Positions 27,455 to 36,904 of a stretch of DNA of 64,000 bases are shown here, in pieces. Below the pieces are notes generated by a model. It ran no database searches. It was not told the DNA's origin and worked only from the letters and a program-made list of their open reading frames with translations. The stretch comes from Gluconacetobacter tumulisoli (GTDB taxonomy: Bacteria > Pseudomonadota > Alphaproteobacteria > Acetobacterales > Acetobacteraceae), in the NCBI RefSeq assembly GCF_014174155.1, contig NZ_JABEQM010000004.1:124001-188000 (forward strand), in the 5' to 3' direction. Within the stretch, counting starts at the first letter, position 1, and each line of letters opens with the position of its first letter. The position numbers and the translations under genes are program-made.

Positions 27455-28045
27455 TCAGCCTTCGGCCGGATGCGTGGCCGAAACGCGTCGCGCGCCATGC
27501 ATCACCCGCACCGGCGGCAGGAAGGCCGGCGGCCGCAGGCGCGCGCGCTCGCCCGCCAGGCGCCGCCCGACCGACGGCGGCAGCAGCGCGGGCGGCGGCA
27601 CATCGTCGGCAACCGGGGGAAACGCGGTTTCGGCGTATGAAGCCACCGGCGTGGCATAGCCGTACTCGTGCAGGCCACCCGGGTCGAAGGCGGGCGAGCT
27701 GTTGAGCGGCGTGCTGTCGGGAATCGAGGTCCGGTGCGGTTCGCCCGCGGATTCCAGCGGCGATTCGTCGAGGGTTCGCCGGATCGTCCCATCGCCGTCG
27801 ATCGCCTTCATGATCTGGTTGCGGACGTTGAACCGGCGCATGCGGTTCATCTGGTCGCGTGCCTGGGTCAGGTCGGCGTCGCGCACCATCTCGTCCACAT
27901 GGGACTGGAATTCCGCCGCCAGCTTCCGACCCTTCTTGATCAGGCCGGTGACGGTGCGGATCGCCACCGGCATGTCCTTGGGTCCGATCAGCAGCAGGCC
28001 GACGACACCGATCAGGGCCATTTCAGACCAGGCGAAATCAAACAT
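27455..28045 (-). CDS. tatB: Sec-independent protein translocase TatB
   Basis: A 196-aa protein with the TatB N-terminal membrane helix and hinge (MFDFAWSEMALIGVVGLL, then IGPKDMPVA), followed by an amphipathic, basic helix (VTGLIKKGRKLAAEFQSH) and a long Pro-rich C-terminal extension (about residues 100-196). TatB pairs with TatC in the substrate receptor. The start was set at ATG 28045, where the membrane helix begins; the open frame upstream is non-coding in character. No tatA lies between scpB and tatB (91-bp gap), although many alphaproteobacteria keep tatA there. Confidence 0.93.
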   Translation of the reverse strand: MFDFAWSEMALIGVVGLLLIGPKDMPVAIRTVTGLIKKGRKLAAEFQSHVDEMVRDADLTQARDQMNRMRRFNVRNQIMKAIDGDGTIRRTLDESPLESAGEPHRTSIPDSTPLNSSPAFDPGGLHEYGYATPVASYAETAFPPVADDVPPPALLPPSVGRRLAGERARLRPPAFLPPVRVMHGARRVSATHPAEG

Positions 28046-28136
28046 GGTGGCCCAGGGCCTCCTGCCCTGCCGGACGATACCCGCGACGGCGGACGTCAGG
28101 CGGCGTCGGGTAACACGAAAACGGGATGGACACCTA

Positions 28137-28835
28137 TCACGGCGAAGGCGTGTCGGAAACCGCCCTGTCCGTGCCGCCGTCCGCCATCGGCGCCGGGGCG
28201 GCGCGTTCACGCGGGGCCGAATTGTCCGGCACGTCGACCAGCAATTCCTCGCGCCGAGGCAGGTCGCGCAGGTCGCGCAGCCCGAAATGACGCAGGAAAT
28301 CGGGCGACGTCCCCCACAGGATCGGCCGGCCCGGCACCTCCTTGCGGCCCCGCGGGACGATCAGGGCAGCCTCCAGAAGCGTGTCCAGCACCTGCTGGCT
28401 GAGCGATACGCCGCGAATTTCCTCGATTTCCGCGCGGGTGCAGGGCTGGTGATAGGCCACGATGGCCAGGGTTTCCATCGTGGCGCGCGCCAGCCGCCGG
28501 GGACGATGCAGGACCCGGGTCAGGCGCGGCGCCAGATCCGCCGCCGTGCGGAACTGCCAGCCGCCCGCGATCAGCACCGGGGCGACGCCCCGTCCGGCAT
28601 ACAGCGCCACGACCGCGTCGATCACCCCGCGCACATGCGCGGCCAGGTCCTCGACATCCGCCGGGATCTCGCCCTGGGCCTCCAGCAGGTCGGCGATGGC
28701 GCGTTCGGAAACCGGATCGGGACTGGCGAAGATCAGCGCCTCGACCAGCCGGACCGCATCGCTGCCGATGGCCGACGACGCCGCGGACTCGTCCCCGGGG
28801 AAAAGATCGGTCACGTTCGGGGTATCGTCCGTCAT
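28137..28835 (-). CDS. scpB: Segregation and condensation protein B
   Basis: A 232-aa kite subunit of the SMC-ScpAB condensin. The two winged-helix domains are visible: first around LVEALIFASPDPVSERAIADLL, then the most conserved block METLAIVAYHQPCTRAEIEEIRG and SLSQQVLDTLLEAALI, ending RPILWGTSPDFLRHFGL. Start ATG 28835 overlaps the scpA stop by 4 bp (ATGA), as expected for a stoichiometric pair. The C-terminal 30 residues are disordered and Pro/Ala-rich. Confidence 0.95.
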   Translation of the reverse strand: MTDDTPNVTDLFPGDESAASSAIGSDAVRLVEALIFASPDPVSERAIADLLEAQGEIPADVEDLAAHVRGVIDAVVALYAGRGVAPVLIAGGWQFRTAADLAPRLTRVLHRPRRLARATMETLAIVAYHQPCTRAEIEEIRGVSLSQQVLDTLLEAALIVPRGRKEVPGRPILWGTSPDFLRHFGLRDLRDLPRREELLVDVPDNSAPRERAAPAPMADGGTDRAVSDTPSP

Positions 28836-29722
28836 TCCGCCGCGTCCATCCTGTCCATGTCCCGGTCGTTGGCGACACCGGTCGCCGCGTCGCTGGGGCG
28901 CAGCATGATCCGGCCGAACTGCTCGTCCTGGCGCAGTTCGATGGCACCGTTCCGCGCCATTTCCAGCCCCGCGATCAGCGTCCCCGCCATCGCCGCCCGG
29001 CGCAGCCGCACGCGTTCCGCCTCGTCGGCCGCATCGATGCCGGGTCCCGCCTGCGGCAGGAAGACATCCAGGTCGCACCAGCCCGGCACGGTATCCGCGC
29101 CCAGCAGACGCTGCAGCCGCGACAGCGCATCCTGGACCGTCCAGAACAGCAGGCGCCGTGGCTGGTAGACCCGCTTGCGCGCGGTGCGCCGCATCGCCGC
29201 CATGTAGGCGCCCATCAATTGCGGCAGGTCCAGCGCCAGGCCCGAACGGTCGATTTCCGTCAGATCCTCACGCGCGCCACGGGGGAAGACGTCACGGCCC
29301 AGTTGCGGCCGCGCCGCCAACCATTCCGCCGCCTGCCCGATCCGCGCCAGTTCCAGAAGCCGCGCCTGCAGCAGGCCGGCGGCTTCCTCGGCGTCGACCG
29401 CCTCGCTTTCCTCGGCCGGCAGCAGCAGCCGCGACTTCAGCCAGGCCAGCCACGCCGCCATCACCAGCCAGTCGGCCGCCAGTTCCAGCCTGATGCGCCG
29501 GGCCGATTCGACGATCGCCAGGTATTGTTCGACCAGACGCAGGATCGAAATCCGCGCAAGATCGACTTTCTGCGCGCGGGCGAGGTCCAGCAACAGGTCC
29601 AGCGGGCCGTCGAATCCGTCCAGATGCAGCATGGGCGAGGTCAGGCCCTCCGGCAGGCCCGGCCCCTCGCCCGATACCTCGGTCCCGCCTGCCCCTTGTG
29701 CCGTTCCCTGCCCTTCCGTCAC
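28832..29722 (-). CDS. scpA: Segregation and condensation protein A
   Basis: A 296-aa kleisin that bridges the SMC heads. The N-terminal block MLHLDGFDGPLDLLLDLARA and the following KVDLARISILRLVEQYLAI, with LVMAAWLAWLKSRLLLP, are characteristic of ScpA; the C-terminal winged helix lies near residues 245-285. The first 28 residues are a Gly/Pro-rich extension. It starts 13 bp after the SPOR gene and overlaps scpB by 4 bp. Confidence 0.95.
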   Translation of the reverse strand: MTEGQGTAQGAGGTEVSGEGPGLPEGLTSPMLHLDGFDGPLDLLLDLARAQKVDLARISILRLVEQYLAIVESARRIRLELAADWLVMAAWLAWLKSRLLLPAEESEAVDAEEAAGLLQARLLELARIGQAAEWLAARPQLGRDVFPRGAREDLTEIDRSGLALDLPQLMGAYMAAMRRTARKRVYQPRRLLFWTVQDALSRLQRLLGADTVPGWCDLDVFLPQAGPGIDAADEAERVRLRRAAMAGTLIAGLEMARNGAIELRQDEQFGRIMLRPSDAATGVANDRDMDRMDAAE

Positions 29723-29735
29723 GAACGCCGTCGCC

Positions 29736-30620
29736 TCAGAATCCGGCCAGGGTGCAGGCCAGGCCGTTCAGGCGCACATGTTCGCAGAACGACGTTGCCT
29801 GGGCGATGCTGGCGAACCCGCGCGTGCGCAGGCGGAAGAAGACCGCGCCGCCGCGTTCCGTCCGCTCGACGATCGGGGTGCGGCTGGCGAACAGGTCCGG
29901 ATATTGATGGACCAGACGCGCCCATTCCTTCTGCGCGGCCTCCTGCGAATCGAGGGCGGCCAGCTGAACGCCGTATTTCCCACCCTCCGGCACGGCCGGA
30001 GCGGCCGCGACAGGCGGGGTGGGTGCCGGGGTGGCCGGCTGCGCCGGCGCGACGGGGGCGGATGGCGTTGCGGCGACCGGTGCCTGCGGCGCCGCTGCCG
30101 GGGCGGACGCCGCCGGCGACGGAGGCGCGGGCTGCGCGGTGGGCGCGGGACCTGGCGCCGCAGGCGGCGTGTCGCTGGACGGCGGAGCCCCATATTGTTC
30201 GGCCAGCGCGTCGGGACGCGGCTGTTCCGGCCCGGGGGCCAGGCGCGCAACGGCCCCGTCATCGCCCGTCGGCGCATCCGCGCCGAGAACCTGCATTCCG
30301 CCCGGATCGATCGGCCTGACACGCACCGGCCCGGGGGGCGGTCCCAGGACGGGTATGCCGGACGGCTGATGCCCCATCAGGGCCCAGCCGCCAATGGCCA
30401 GCACCAGCAGACCGCCCAGCCCTGCCGCGCCATAGGCCAGACGCCGCGTCGCGGGGTCGGATCCCAGAAATCCGTGCAGGATCCCGGTGGCCCTGTAGCC
30501 GGGCGACGGGGAACGGGTGCGGGCCGGCGGCTCGTCGTCGTAATCGGCGCTCATGCGTTCGCGCGCGCGGCTCAGACGTTCCGCATAAGGATCGCGATCC
30601 GAAGGATCCGAATCTGTCAT
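29736..30620 (-). CDS. SPOR-domain inner-membrane protein
   Basis: A 294-aa bitopic protein: a cytoplasmic N terminus of about 60 residues, one membrane helix (LAYGAAGLGGLLVLAIGGWALM, about 61-82, listed here in part), a long Pro/Ala-rich periplasmic linker (about 125-215) and a C-terminal SPOR domain (YGVQLAALDSQEAAQKEWARL to the end) that binds denuded peptidoglycan at the septum. It overlaps the argS stop by 4 bp and precedes scpA. SPOR proteins are common at this position in alphaproteobacteria, tying division to chromosome segregation genes. Confidence 0.88.
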   Translation of the reverse strand: MTDSDPSDRDPYAERLSRARERMSADYDDEPPARTRSPSPGYRATGILHGFLGSDPATRRLAYGAAGLGGLLVLAIGGWALMGHQPSGIPVLGPPPGPVRVRPIDPGGMQVLGADAPTGDDGAVARLAPGPEQPRPDALAEQYGAPPSSDTPPAAPGPAPTAQPAPPSPAASAPAAAPQAPVAATPSAPVAPAQPATPAPTPPVAAAPAVPEGGKYGVQLAALDSQEAAQKEWARLVHQYPDLFASRTPIVERTERGGAVFFRLRTRGFASIAQATSFCEHVRLNGLACTLAGF

Positions 30621-32410
30621 CGCATTTCCTCGACCGGCTCCACGCCCAGCACGGAGAGACCCGAGCGGATCACCGTCGCCGTCGCTTCCACCATCGCCAG
30701 TTTCGTCCGCGTGGCCTGCGGATCGTCTTCCTGCAGGAATCGCAATGTCGCATCATCGCGGCCGCGATTCCACAGCGTATGGAAATCCCCCGCCAGTTCG
30801 CCGAGATAGAACGCGATCCGGTGCGGTTCCTTCGCCTGGGCCGCGCCTTCGATCGTGCGCGGCCACTGGGCCATGCGGCGCAGCAGCGCCAGTTCGGCAT
30901 CCGATTCCAGCCCGTCCAGCGGCACCTCGGCCAGCGCCACCGGCGTGACCGCGTCCGTCCCCAGCATCTCCTGCGCCGCGCGCAGGACCGAGCGGCAGCG
31001 CGCATGGGCATACTGGACGTAGAAGACCGGATTGTCGCGCGTCTGGGCCACCACCTGGTCCAGGTCGAATTCCATCTGGGCGTCGGCCTTGCGCGTCAGC
31101 ATCGTGAAGCGGACGGCGTCGCGCCCGACCTCGTCGATCAGGTCGCGCAGGGTGACGAAGGTGCCCGCGCGCTTGGACATGCGCACCGGCTGGCCATCCC
31201 GGACGATCCGCACGATCTGGCACAGAAGAACGTCCAGGTCGGGCTTGCCGGCCTCGCCCGCCAGCGCCCGCACCGCCGCTTTCATCCGGGTGACATACCC
31301 CCCGTGATCGGCGCCCCAGACATCGATCAGAACGTCCGCGCCGCGGCGGATCTTGTCGTCGTGATAGCCGATGTCGTTGGCGAAATAGGTGTTCGATCCG
31401 TCCGACTTGCGCAGCGGACGATCGACGTCGTCGCCGAAGGCGGTCGAACGGAACAGGGTCTGGGGCCGGGCCTCCCAATCCTCGGGCAGCTTGCCCTTCG
31501 GCGGTTCCAGAACGCCTTCATATAGCAGCCCCAGCGCGTCCAGGCGGCCGATCGCCCGGTCGGTCAGGCCGTCGGCCAGGATCCGCGCCTCGCTGGTGAA
31601 GACGTCGTGACGCACGCCCAGCGCCTCGAGATCTTCGCGGATCATCCGCATCATCTCGGCGACGGTAAAGGATTTCACGGTGGCGAACCACACATCGACC
31701 GGGGCGGCCACCGCCCCTGCGCCCGCAAGGCCGGTGCCGTGCAGTTCGGCCAACGCCTGGCCGACCGGCACCAGGTAGTCGCCGCCGTACTGGATGCCGC
31801 CGGGGACCAGGGCAGCGAACGCCTCCTCGTCCATCGGGGTGCCGATGGCCTGCAGGTAGCGCCAGTAGGCCGCCCAGGCGAGGGCCGAGACCTGCGCGCC
31901 GGCGTCGTTGATGTAATATTCCTTGGTGACGTCGTACCCGGCCTTCAGCAGCAGGTTGGCCAGCGCGTCGCCCACGACCGCGCCACGGCAATGGCCGACA
32001 TGCATCGGCCCCGTCGGATTGGCCGAGACATATTCGACATTCACCCGGACACCCTGCCCGATCGCGGCATCGCCGTACGATTCCCCCGCCCGCAGGACGT
32101 CCGACACGACCGACCGCAGGATTCCCGCGTCCAGCGTCAGGTTGACGAAGCCCGGCCCCGCGGGCTCGGCCCTTGCGATGCCGGGCACCGCGACCAGCGC
32201 CGCTGCCAGTTCGGCCGCGATCTCGGCCGGACGGCGACGGGCGATCTTCGCCACCAGCAGGGCCGCGTTGGTCGCCATGTCGCCGTGGGCCGCGTCGCGG
32301 GTGGGCGTCAGTTCCACGCGGGCCGCGACCTCGTCCGGCAGGTCGGGCACGATGCGCCGCACGGCCTCCTGCACATGCGAGAGATAGCGGACGAAGAGGC
32401 TGTCTGACAT
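30617..32410 (-). CDS. argS: Arginyl-tRNA synthetase
   Basis: A 597-aa class I synthetase. The HIGH motif is HVGHCRGAVVGDAL (in SANPTGPMHVGHCRG, about residue 130), with the MSKRAGTFVTLRDL loop and the N-terminal Add-1 domain that grips tRNA-Arg (residues 1-110). The C-terminal anticodon-binding domain ends LSVLGVEPVEEM. Length is normal. It lies 61 bp after dgt and overlaps the SPOR gene by ATGA. Confidence 0.97.
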   Translation of the reverse strand: MSDSLFVRYLSHVQEAVRRIVPDLPDEVAARVELTPTRDAAHGDMATNAALLVAKIARRRPAEIAAELAAALVAVPGIARAEPAGPGFVNLTLDAGILRSVVSDVLRAGESYGDAAIGQGVRVNVEYVSANPTGPMHVGHCRGAVVGDALANLLLKAGYDVTKEYYINDAGAQVSALAWAAYWRYLQAIGTPMDEEAFAALVPGGIQYGGDYLVPVGQALAELHGTGLAGAGAVAAPVDVWFATVKSFTVAEMMRMIREDLEALGVRHDVFTSEARILADGLTDRAIGRLDALGLLYEGVLEPPKGKLPEDWEARPQTLFRSTAFGDDVDRPLRKSDGSNTYFANDIGYHDDKIRRGADVLIDVWGADHGGYVTRMKAAVRALAGEAGKPDLDVLLCQIVRIVRDGQPVRMSKRAGTFVTLRDLIDEVGRDAVRFTMLTRKADAQMEFDLDQVVAQTRDNPVFYVQYAHARCRSVLRAAQEMLGTDAVTPVALAEVPLDGLESDAELALLRRMAQWPRTIEGAAQAKEPHRIAFYLGELAGDFHTLWNRGRDDATLRFLQEDDPQATRTKLAMVEATATVIRSGLSVLGVEPVEEMR

Positions 32411-32471
32411 GCGATGCGGTTTCCCAAAATGCCGACGAACAAGGAACGGGAGCGAAGAATGATTGGGCGTT

Positions 32472-33629
32472 TCAGCCCGGCACGGACAGATCCGTCAACC
32501 GTCGATGTTCCTCCATCGCGAATCGATCCGTCATCCCGGCTATATAATCCGCCACGATCCGGCGCGCACCGGTCGGGTCGGTGGCCTGGGCCTGCTGGCG
32601 CCATCCGTCGGGCAGCAGGGACACGTCCTGCGCCAGGATCGCGAAGATCGATTCGACCGCCATCCGCGCCTTGCGCGTCATCCGGTTCACACGCCAGTGG
32701 CGATACAGCCGGGCATAGAGAAAGGTTCGGATCGCCCCGTTGTCGCGGGCCATGGCCGGGCTGTACGCCACAACCGGCCCGTCCGCGCGGCGCACGTCGT
32801 CGGCCGAGGCCGGGGCCAGCCGGTCCAGATTACGCCGTGTCTGGTTGGTCAGGTCCATCGCCAGCGCATTGATGACCCGCCGGATCGTCTCGTGCCGCAG
32901 GCGGGCGTCGACATCCAGGTCGGCGGCCCCGGCAAGGCCCCGGACCTCGGCCAGGGCCTGGCCCACGACCGGCAGGTCCACCAGATCGGACAGATGCAGC
33001 AATCCGGCCCGCAGCCCGTCATCCAAATCATGGGCGTGATAGGCGATGTCGTCGGACATCGCCGCCACCTGCGCCTCGACCGGAGCATATTCCCCCAGGT
33101 CCAGCCCCAGCCGGTCCGCGTAATCCGCGACATAGCCCGTCGGATGGTCGACCGGCCCGTTATGCTTCACCAGGCCTTCCAGGGTCTCCCACGTCAGGTT
33201 CAGGCCGTCGAACGCGAAATACCGCCGTTCCAGCTTGGTCACCTGGCGCAGGGTCTGGGTATTGTGGTCGAACCCGCCCCAGTCGCGCATCGCGGCCGCC
33301 AGCGCGTCCTCGCCGGCATGGCCGAAGGGCGTGTGGCCCAGATCGTGCGCCAGGGCCAGCGTTTCGGTCAGGTCCTCGTCCACCCCCAGGCGACGGGCGA
33401 TCGAACGGGCGATCTGGGCGACCTCCAGCGAATGGGTCAGGCGCGTGCGGAAGAAATCGCCCTCGTGATTGACGAAGACCTGCGTCTTGTATTGCAGGGT
33501 CCGGAAGCCCGCCGAATGCAGGACGCGGTCGCGGTCCCGCTGCCAGGGCGTGCGGGTCGGGGCCTCGGGCTCGGGGTACAGGCGACCCCGAGCGGTGCCG
33601 GTCTGGACAGCGTACGGTGCGATGCTCAT
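32472..33629 (-). CDS. dgt: Deoxyguanosinetriphosphate triphosphohydrolase-like protein
   Basis: A 385-aa HD-domain dNTP triphosphohydrolase. The HD metal site is visible as RLTHSLEVAQIARS and ALAHDLGHTPFGHAGE, plus the downstream SDDIAYHAHDLDDGL. The length (about 385-400) is that of the dGTPase-like type 2 group rather than the 505-aa E. coli Dgt. Start ATG 33629 has GGGGAT about 6 bp upstream. First gene of the dgt-argS-SPOR-scpAB-tatBC-serS series, as in many alphaproteobacteria. Confidence 0.93.
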   Translation of the reverse strand: MSIAPYAVQTGTARGRLYPEPEAPTRTPWQRDRDRVLHSAGFRTLQYKTQVFVNHEGDFFRTRLTHSLEVAQIARSIARRLGVDEDLTETLALAHDLGHTPFGHAGEDALAAAMRDWGGFDHNTQTLRQVTKLERRYFAFDGLNLTWETLEGLVKHNGPVDHPTGYVADYADRLGLDLGEYAPVEAQVAAMSDDIAYHAHDLDDGLRAGLLHLSDLVDLPVVGQALAEVRGLAGAADLDVDARLRHETIRRVINALAMDLTNQTRRNLDRLAPASADDVRRADGPVVAYSPAMARDNGAIRTFLYARLYRHWRVNRMTRKARMAVESIFAILAQDVSLLPDGWRQQAQATDPTGARRIVADYIAGMTDRFAMEEHRRLTDLSVPG

Positions 33630-33746
33630 ATATATCCCCATCCCGCACGGGCGGCGGCGCCGGCATTGAACGGGCCCGGCACGCCCCCGTCGATAACCCG
33701 CCCCGCGCCGCAAGGCCAGCATGCCCTGGTCCCGGCGGGACCGACG

Positions 33747-34115
33747 ATGGTGATCCGAATGGACATGCCCCCCCCCGGTTTCAGCGTTTCGCCCCAGGCC
33801 GCCAGCCGGCTGGAGGATATCGTCGCGTCCCAGCCCGGCGCCCACGGACCCGGCGCGCAGGGCCTGCGCGTGGCGGTGCTGGCGGGCGGATGCAACGGGT
33901 TCCAGTACAGCTTCGCCCTGGATGCCGACACCCGCGCGGACGACACGGTGATTCCGGCGGGCCGCGCGCGCGTTCTGGTCGATCCGGCCAGCCTGGACCT
34001 GCTGGCGGGGGCGGAACTGCATTTCACCGATTCGCTGATGGGGGCGCATTTCACCGTACGCAACCCCAATGCGACCTCGTCCTGCGGCTGCGGCACCAGT
34101 TTTTCCATCGACTGA
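33747..34115 (+). CDS. erpA: Iron-sulfur cluster insertion protein, A-type carrier
   Basis: A 122-aa HesB/IscA-fold protein that carries and inserts Fe-S clusters. The three conserved cysteines are present: Cys49 (GGCNGFQYSF) and Cys113/Cys115 (SSCGCGTSF). Start ATG 33747 has GCGGGA about 7 bp upstream; ATG 33759 is possible. The family is clear, but whether it acts as ErpA or IscA cannot be told from sequence. It is divergent from dgt and joined to xth by TGATG. This erpA-xth pairing beside dgt is common in alphaproteobacteria. Confidence 0.9.
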   Translation: MVIRMDMPPPGFSVSPQAASRLEDIVASQPGAHGPGAQGLRVAVLAGGCNGFQYSFALDADTRADDTVIPAGRARVLVDPASLDLLAGAELHFTDSLMGAHFTVRNPNATSSCGCGTSFSID

Positions 34116-34891
34116 TGAAAATCGCCTCCTGGAACGTCAATTCCATCCGCCAGCGCCAGCAGCACGTCCTGGACTGGCTGGAGAGGGAAAAGCCCGATCT
34201 GCTCGGCCTGCAGGAAATCAAGTGCGAAAGCGCGGCCTTTCCGGCCGAGGCGTTTCGCGAAGCGGGCTATGACAGCGTCGTCGTCGGGCAGAAGAGCTAT
34301 AACGGCGTCGCGATCCTGAGCCGCCTGCCCTTCGAGGTCACGACGCGGGGCCTGCCCTTCCTGGACGACGAGGACCCGCAGGCCCGCTATGTCGAGGTCA
34401 GGGCCGCCGGCCTGGTGTTCGGCAACCTGTACCTGCCCAACGGCAATTCGGGCGGCAGCGTCGGCTACGCCGCCAAGCTGGCCTTCATGGAGGCGCTGGC
34501 GCTGCATGCGCGCGCCCTGCTGGATGCCGGCACCGATTTCATCCTGGCCGGGGATTATAATGTCTGCCCGACCGATGAGGATTGCGCGCCCGGGGCCCTG
34601 CCGCCGACCGACGCCCTGCTGCGCCCCGAAACCCGCGCCGCATTCCGGCGCCTGGTATGGCTGGGCCTGACGGACGCGATGCGCGCCCTGCATCCGCATG
34701 GGCGGCATTACACATTCTGGGATTATCAGGCCGGCGCATGGCCCCGCGATTCAGGGCTGCGGATTGACCACGCGCTGCTGTCGCCGCGGGTGGCCGAGCG
34801 GCTGCTGGCCGCCCAGCCGGACCGCGACGAACGCGGGCGGGCCCAGCCGTCGGACCATGTGCCCCTGATCGTGACGATCGAGGACCCGTAG
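34115..34891 (+). CDS. xth: Exodeoxyribonuclease III
   Basis: A 258-aa AP endonuclease/3'-5' exonuclease of base-excision repair. Motifs in order: MKIASWNVNSIRQR at the N terminus, GLQEIKCE (catalytic Glu), YNGVAILSR, LAGDYNVCP (Asp/Asn pair) and the terminal PSDHVPLIV (Asp-His). All active-site residues are kept. Its ATG shares a base with the erpA stop. Confidence 0.95.
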   Translation: MKIASWNVNSIRQRQQHVLDWLEREKPDLLGLQEIKCESAAFPAEAFREAGYDSVVVGQKSYNGVAILSRLPFEVTTRGLPFLDDEDPQARYVEVRAAGLVFGNLYLPNGNSGGSVGYAAKLAFMEALALHARALLDAGTDFILAGDYNVCPTDEDCAPGALPPTDALLRPETRAAFRRLVWLGLTDAMRALHPHGRHYTFWDYQAGAWPRDSGLRIDHALLSPRVAERLLAAQPDRDERGRAQPSDHVPLIVTIEDP

Positions 34892-34943
34892 GGCGTTTTC
34901 ACGCCGCGAGATCCCCGACCGTCGGCCCAGGTTTCGGGCGCGA

Positions 34944-35303
34944 TCAGCGCCAGCCCGGACGGATCCAGACCCAGCGCGGTCCGCGGCGTTCCCAGCGGCC
35001 GGGACCCCAGCCGCCACGACCGCCATAGCGAACATAACGCCCCGGCACCCAGGCATAGCCGCCGCGACCCCAGTCCCAGACGCCCCGCTGCCAGACCCAG
35101 CCCGGCCCGCGTGGGGGCGGCACGACCTCGTACCGCGCGGCCGGCGGCGGTGGGGGCGCCCAGCCCGGCTGGCTCGGCCCATAGCGGTAATTTCCGCCCG
35201 GATAGGGCTGGGCCTGGGCGGGTGACATGTCGTACCCCGCCAGGCCGGTGCCTGCGACAATGCCCAGCGCCAGAAGGGCGCGGCGGACACTTTGCCTCGT
35301 CAT
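34944..35303 (-). CDS. Secreted Trp/Gly/Pro-rich WxxGxW-repeat protein
   Basis: A 119-aa protein with AGGAGG 9 bp before ATG 35303. The N terminus is a signal peptide (RRALLALGIVAGTGLAG, cleavage near AQA about residue 32; one Tyr in place of a lipobox Cys). The mature part is Pro-rich, then built of repeats of the W-x-x-G-x-W kind: WVWQRGVWDWGRGGYAWVPG, then RYVRYGGRGGWGPGRWERRG, ending WVWIRPGWR. Such YxWGxW/BcpO-like proteins are common small periplasmic or outer-membrane proteins of alphaproteobacteria with no proven function. Confidence 0.7.
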   Translation of the reverse strand: MTRQSVRRALLALGIVAGTGLAGYDMSPAQAQPYPGGNYRYGPSQPGWAPPPPPAARYEVVPPPRGPGWVWQRGVWDWGRGGYAWVPGRYVRYGGRGGWGPGRWERRGPRWVWIRPGWR

Positions 35304-35452
35304 GATAGAAAGCCTCCTGCATGCGGGCGGGACAGGGCGAACCTCCGTCCCGCACCGTCGATGACAGTGTGCGCCGATCATCGTGGCGGCGGAATGGCGA
35401 AATGTGGCTGCGTGTAACGCAATTCCGTCAGTCTGCGCCGTCCCCGGACAGG

Positions 35453-36904
35453 TCAGCCTGCGCCGTCCCGGCGACGCTGCGTCACCATGCCCAGCGCCAG
35501 GATCAGCATCAGGGTCACAGTCCCCAGTTCGATCTGGATCCGGGTGTCGGGCGTCAGCATCATCGTGACCATCACCAGCAGGATGGCGCCGACCGTCAGC
35601 CAGGATAGGTAGGGGAACAGCAGCATGGGAAAGGCCGGGCTCTGTCCCGCGCGGTGCATCCGATGGCGCAGATTGATATGGGCGAACACCACCATCAGGT
35701 AATCGAACAGGATCACCGCGCCCGACGCATTCAGCAGAAAGCCGAAGACCTCGCCGGGGAAGGTCGCGGCCACGACCGTCAGCAGCGCCGCGACCGCCGC
35801 CCCCATCGAAATCGCCCGGCGCGGCGTGCCGCTGGGCCCGGTCTGGACCAGCCAGCGCGGGGCGTCGCCATGGGCCGCCATCTCGAACAGGATGCGCGAC
35901 GTGACGTAAAGCGTGGAATTCAGGCACGAGGCGATGGCGACCAGCACCACGACCGTCATCGCCCCCTCGGCCCCTGGGATGCCGATCCGGTGCAGGACTT
36001 CCAGGAACGGGGAATGTCCCGGCTGGATCTGGTTCCAGGGCACCAGGCACAGGATGACGCCCAGCGAACACAGGTAGAACAGCATGACGCGGATCACGAC
36101 GGTGCGGATCGCCTGGACGATGTTCCGTCCCGGATTGTCGGTTTCCGCCGCCGCGACGGTCGCGATCTCGGCCCCCGCGAAGGTGAACAGGATCGCCGGC
36201 AGCAGCGACAGCGACGCGCTGAAACCGTGCGGCATGAAACCGCCCTGGTCCCACAGATGGGCGACCGTGCCGCCGAAGGACGGGCCGAGCATGCCGAACA
36301 GCGCCAGGCCGGCGATGATGGAAAACAGCCCGATCGCCGTGATCTTCATCAGCGAGAACCAGAATTCGAACTCGCCATATCCCCGGACCGAGAACATGTT
36401 GACGCCCATCATCGCCCCGATCAGCGCAAGTGCGACCGGCAATTGCGGGCAATTCAGCATCGGCGCGACGATCAGCGCGGCCGCCTTCGCCTCGACCGAG
36501 GCCACCACCACCCAGAACAGCCAGTACGACCAGCCGGTGACGAAGGCCGCCCGTGCCCCCAGCCCGCGCCGGACGTGGCCCACGAACGACCCCGCTTCCG
36601 GACGGTCGATCGCCATTTCGCCTAGCATACGCATGACCATGAAGACGATCAGCCCGGCCAGGACATAGGACAGCAGCACCAGCGGCCCTGCCCCCTGGAT
36701 CATCACCGACGTATTCACGAACAGGCCCGCGCCGATCATGCCGCCGATCGCGATCATCGAGACATGGCGGCTGCGCAGCGAATGAGCCAGGCCGGCGCCC
36801 GTCGCGGCCCCGTCATCCGATGCGCCGTCACCCGGCACCATATCGTCCCGGGCCATATCCCCCTGGGCCAAAGCCACCCCCTGCGCGGACCCTCCGTTCA
36901 GCAC
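35453..36904 (-). CDS. APC-superfamily amino acid permease
   Basis: A 483-aa, 12-helix transporter of the AAT family (GabP/ProY/AnsP type). The first helix MIAIGGMIGAGLFVNTSVMI carries the substrate-backbone GxGLF motif, and helix 6 includes FTFAGAEIATVAAAE with ETDNPGRNI after it. The start is GTG 36904, with GGAG 8 bp upstream; it overlaps the eipB stop by 7 bp. A 40-residue polar N terminus precedes helix 1. The substrate (a neutral amino acid or GABA) cannot be assigned. Confidence 0.9.
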   Translation of the reverse strand: MLNGGSAQGVALAQGDMARDDMVPGDGASDDGAATGAGLAHSLRSRHVSMIAIGGMIGAGLFVNTSVMIQGAGPLVLLSYVLAGLIVFMVMRMLGEMAIDRPEAGSFVGHVRRGLGARAAFVTGWSYWLFWVVVASVEAKAAALIVAPMLNCPQLPVALALIGAMMGVNMFSVRGYGEFEFWFSLMKITAIGLFSIIAGLALFGMLGPSFGGTVAHLWDQGGFMPHGFSASLSLLPAILFTFAGAEIATVAAAETDNPGRNIVQAIRTVVIRVMLFYLCSLGVILCLVPWNQIQPGHSPFLEVLHRIGIPGAEGAMTVVVLVAIASCLNSTLYVTSRILFEMAAHGDAPRWLVQTGPSGTPRRAISMGAAVAALLTVVAATFPGEVFGFLLNASGAVILFDYLMVVFAHINLRHRMHRAGQSPAFPMLLFPYLSWLTVGAILLVMVTMMLTPDTRIQIELGTVTLMLILALGMVTQRRRDGAG

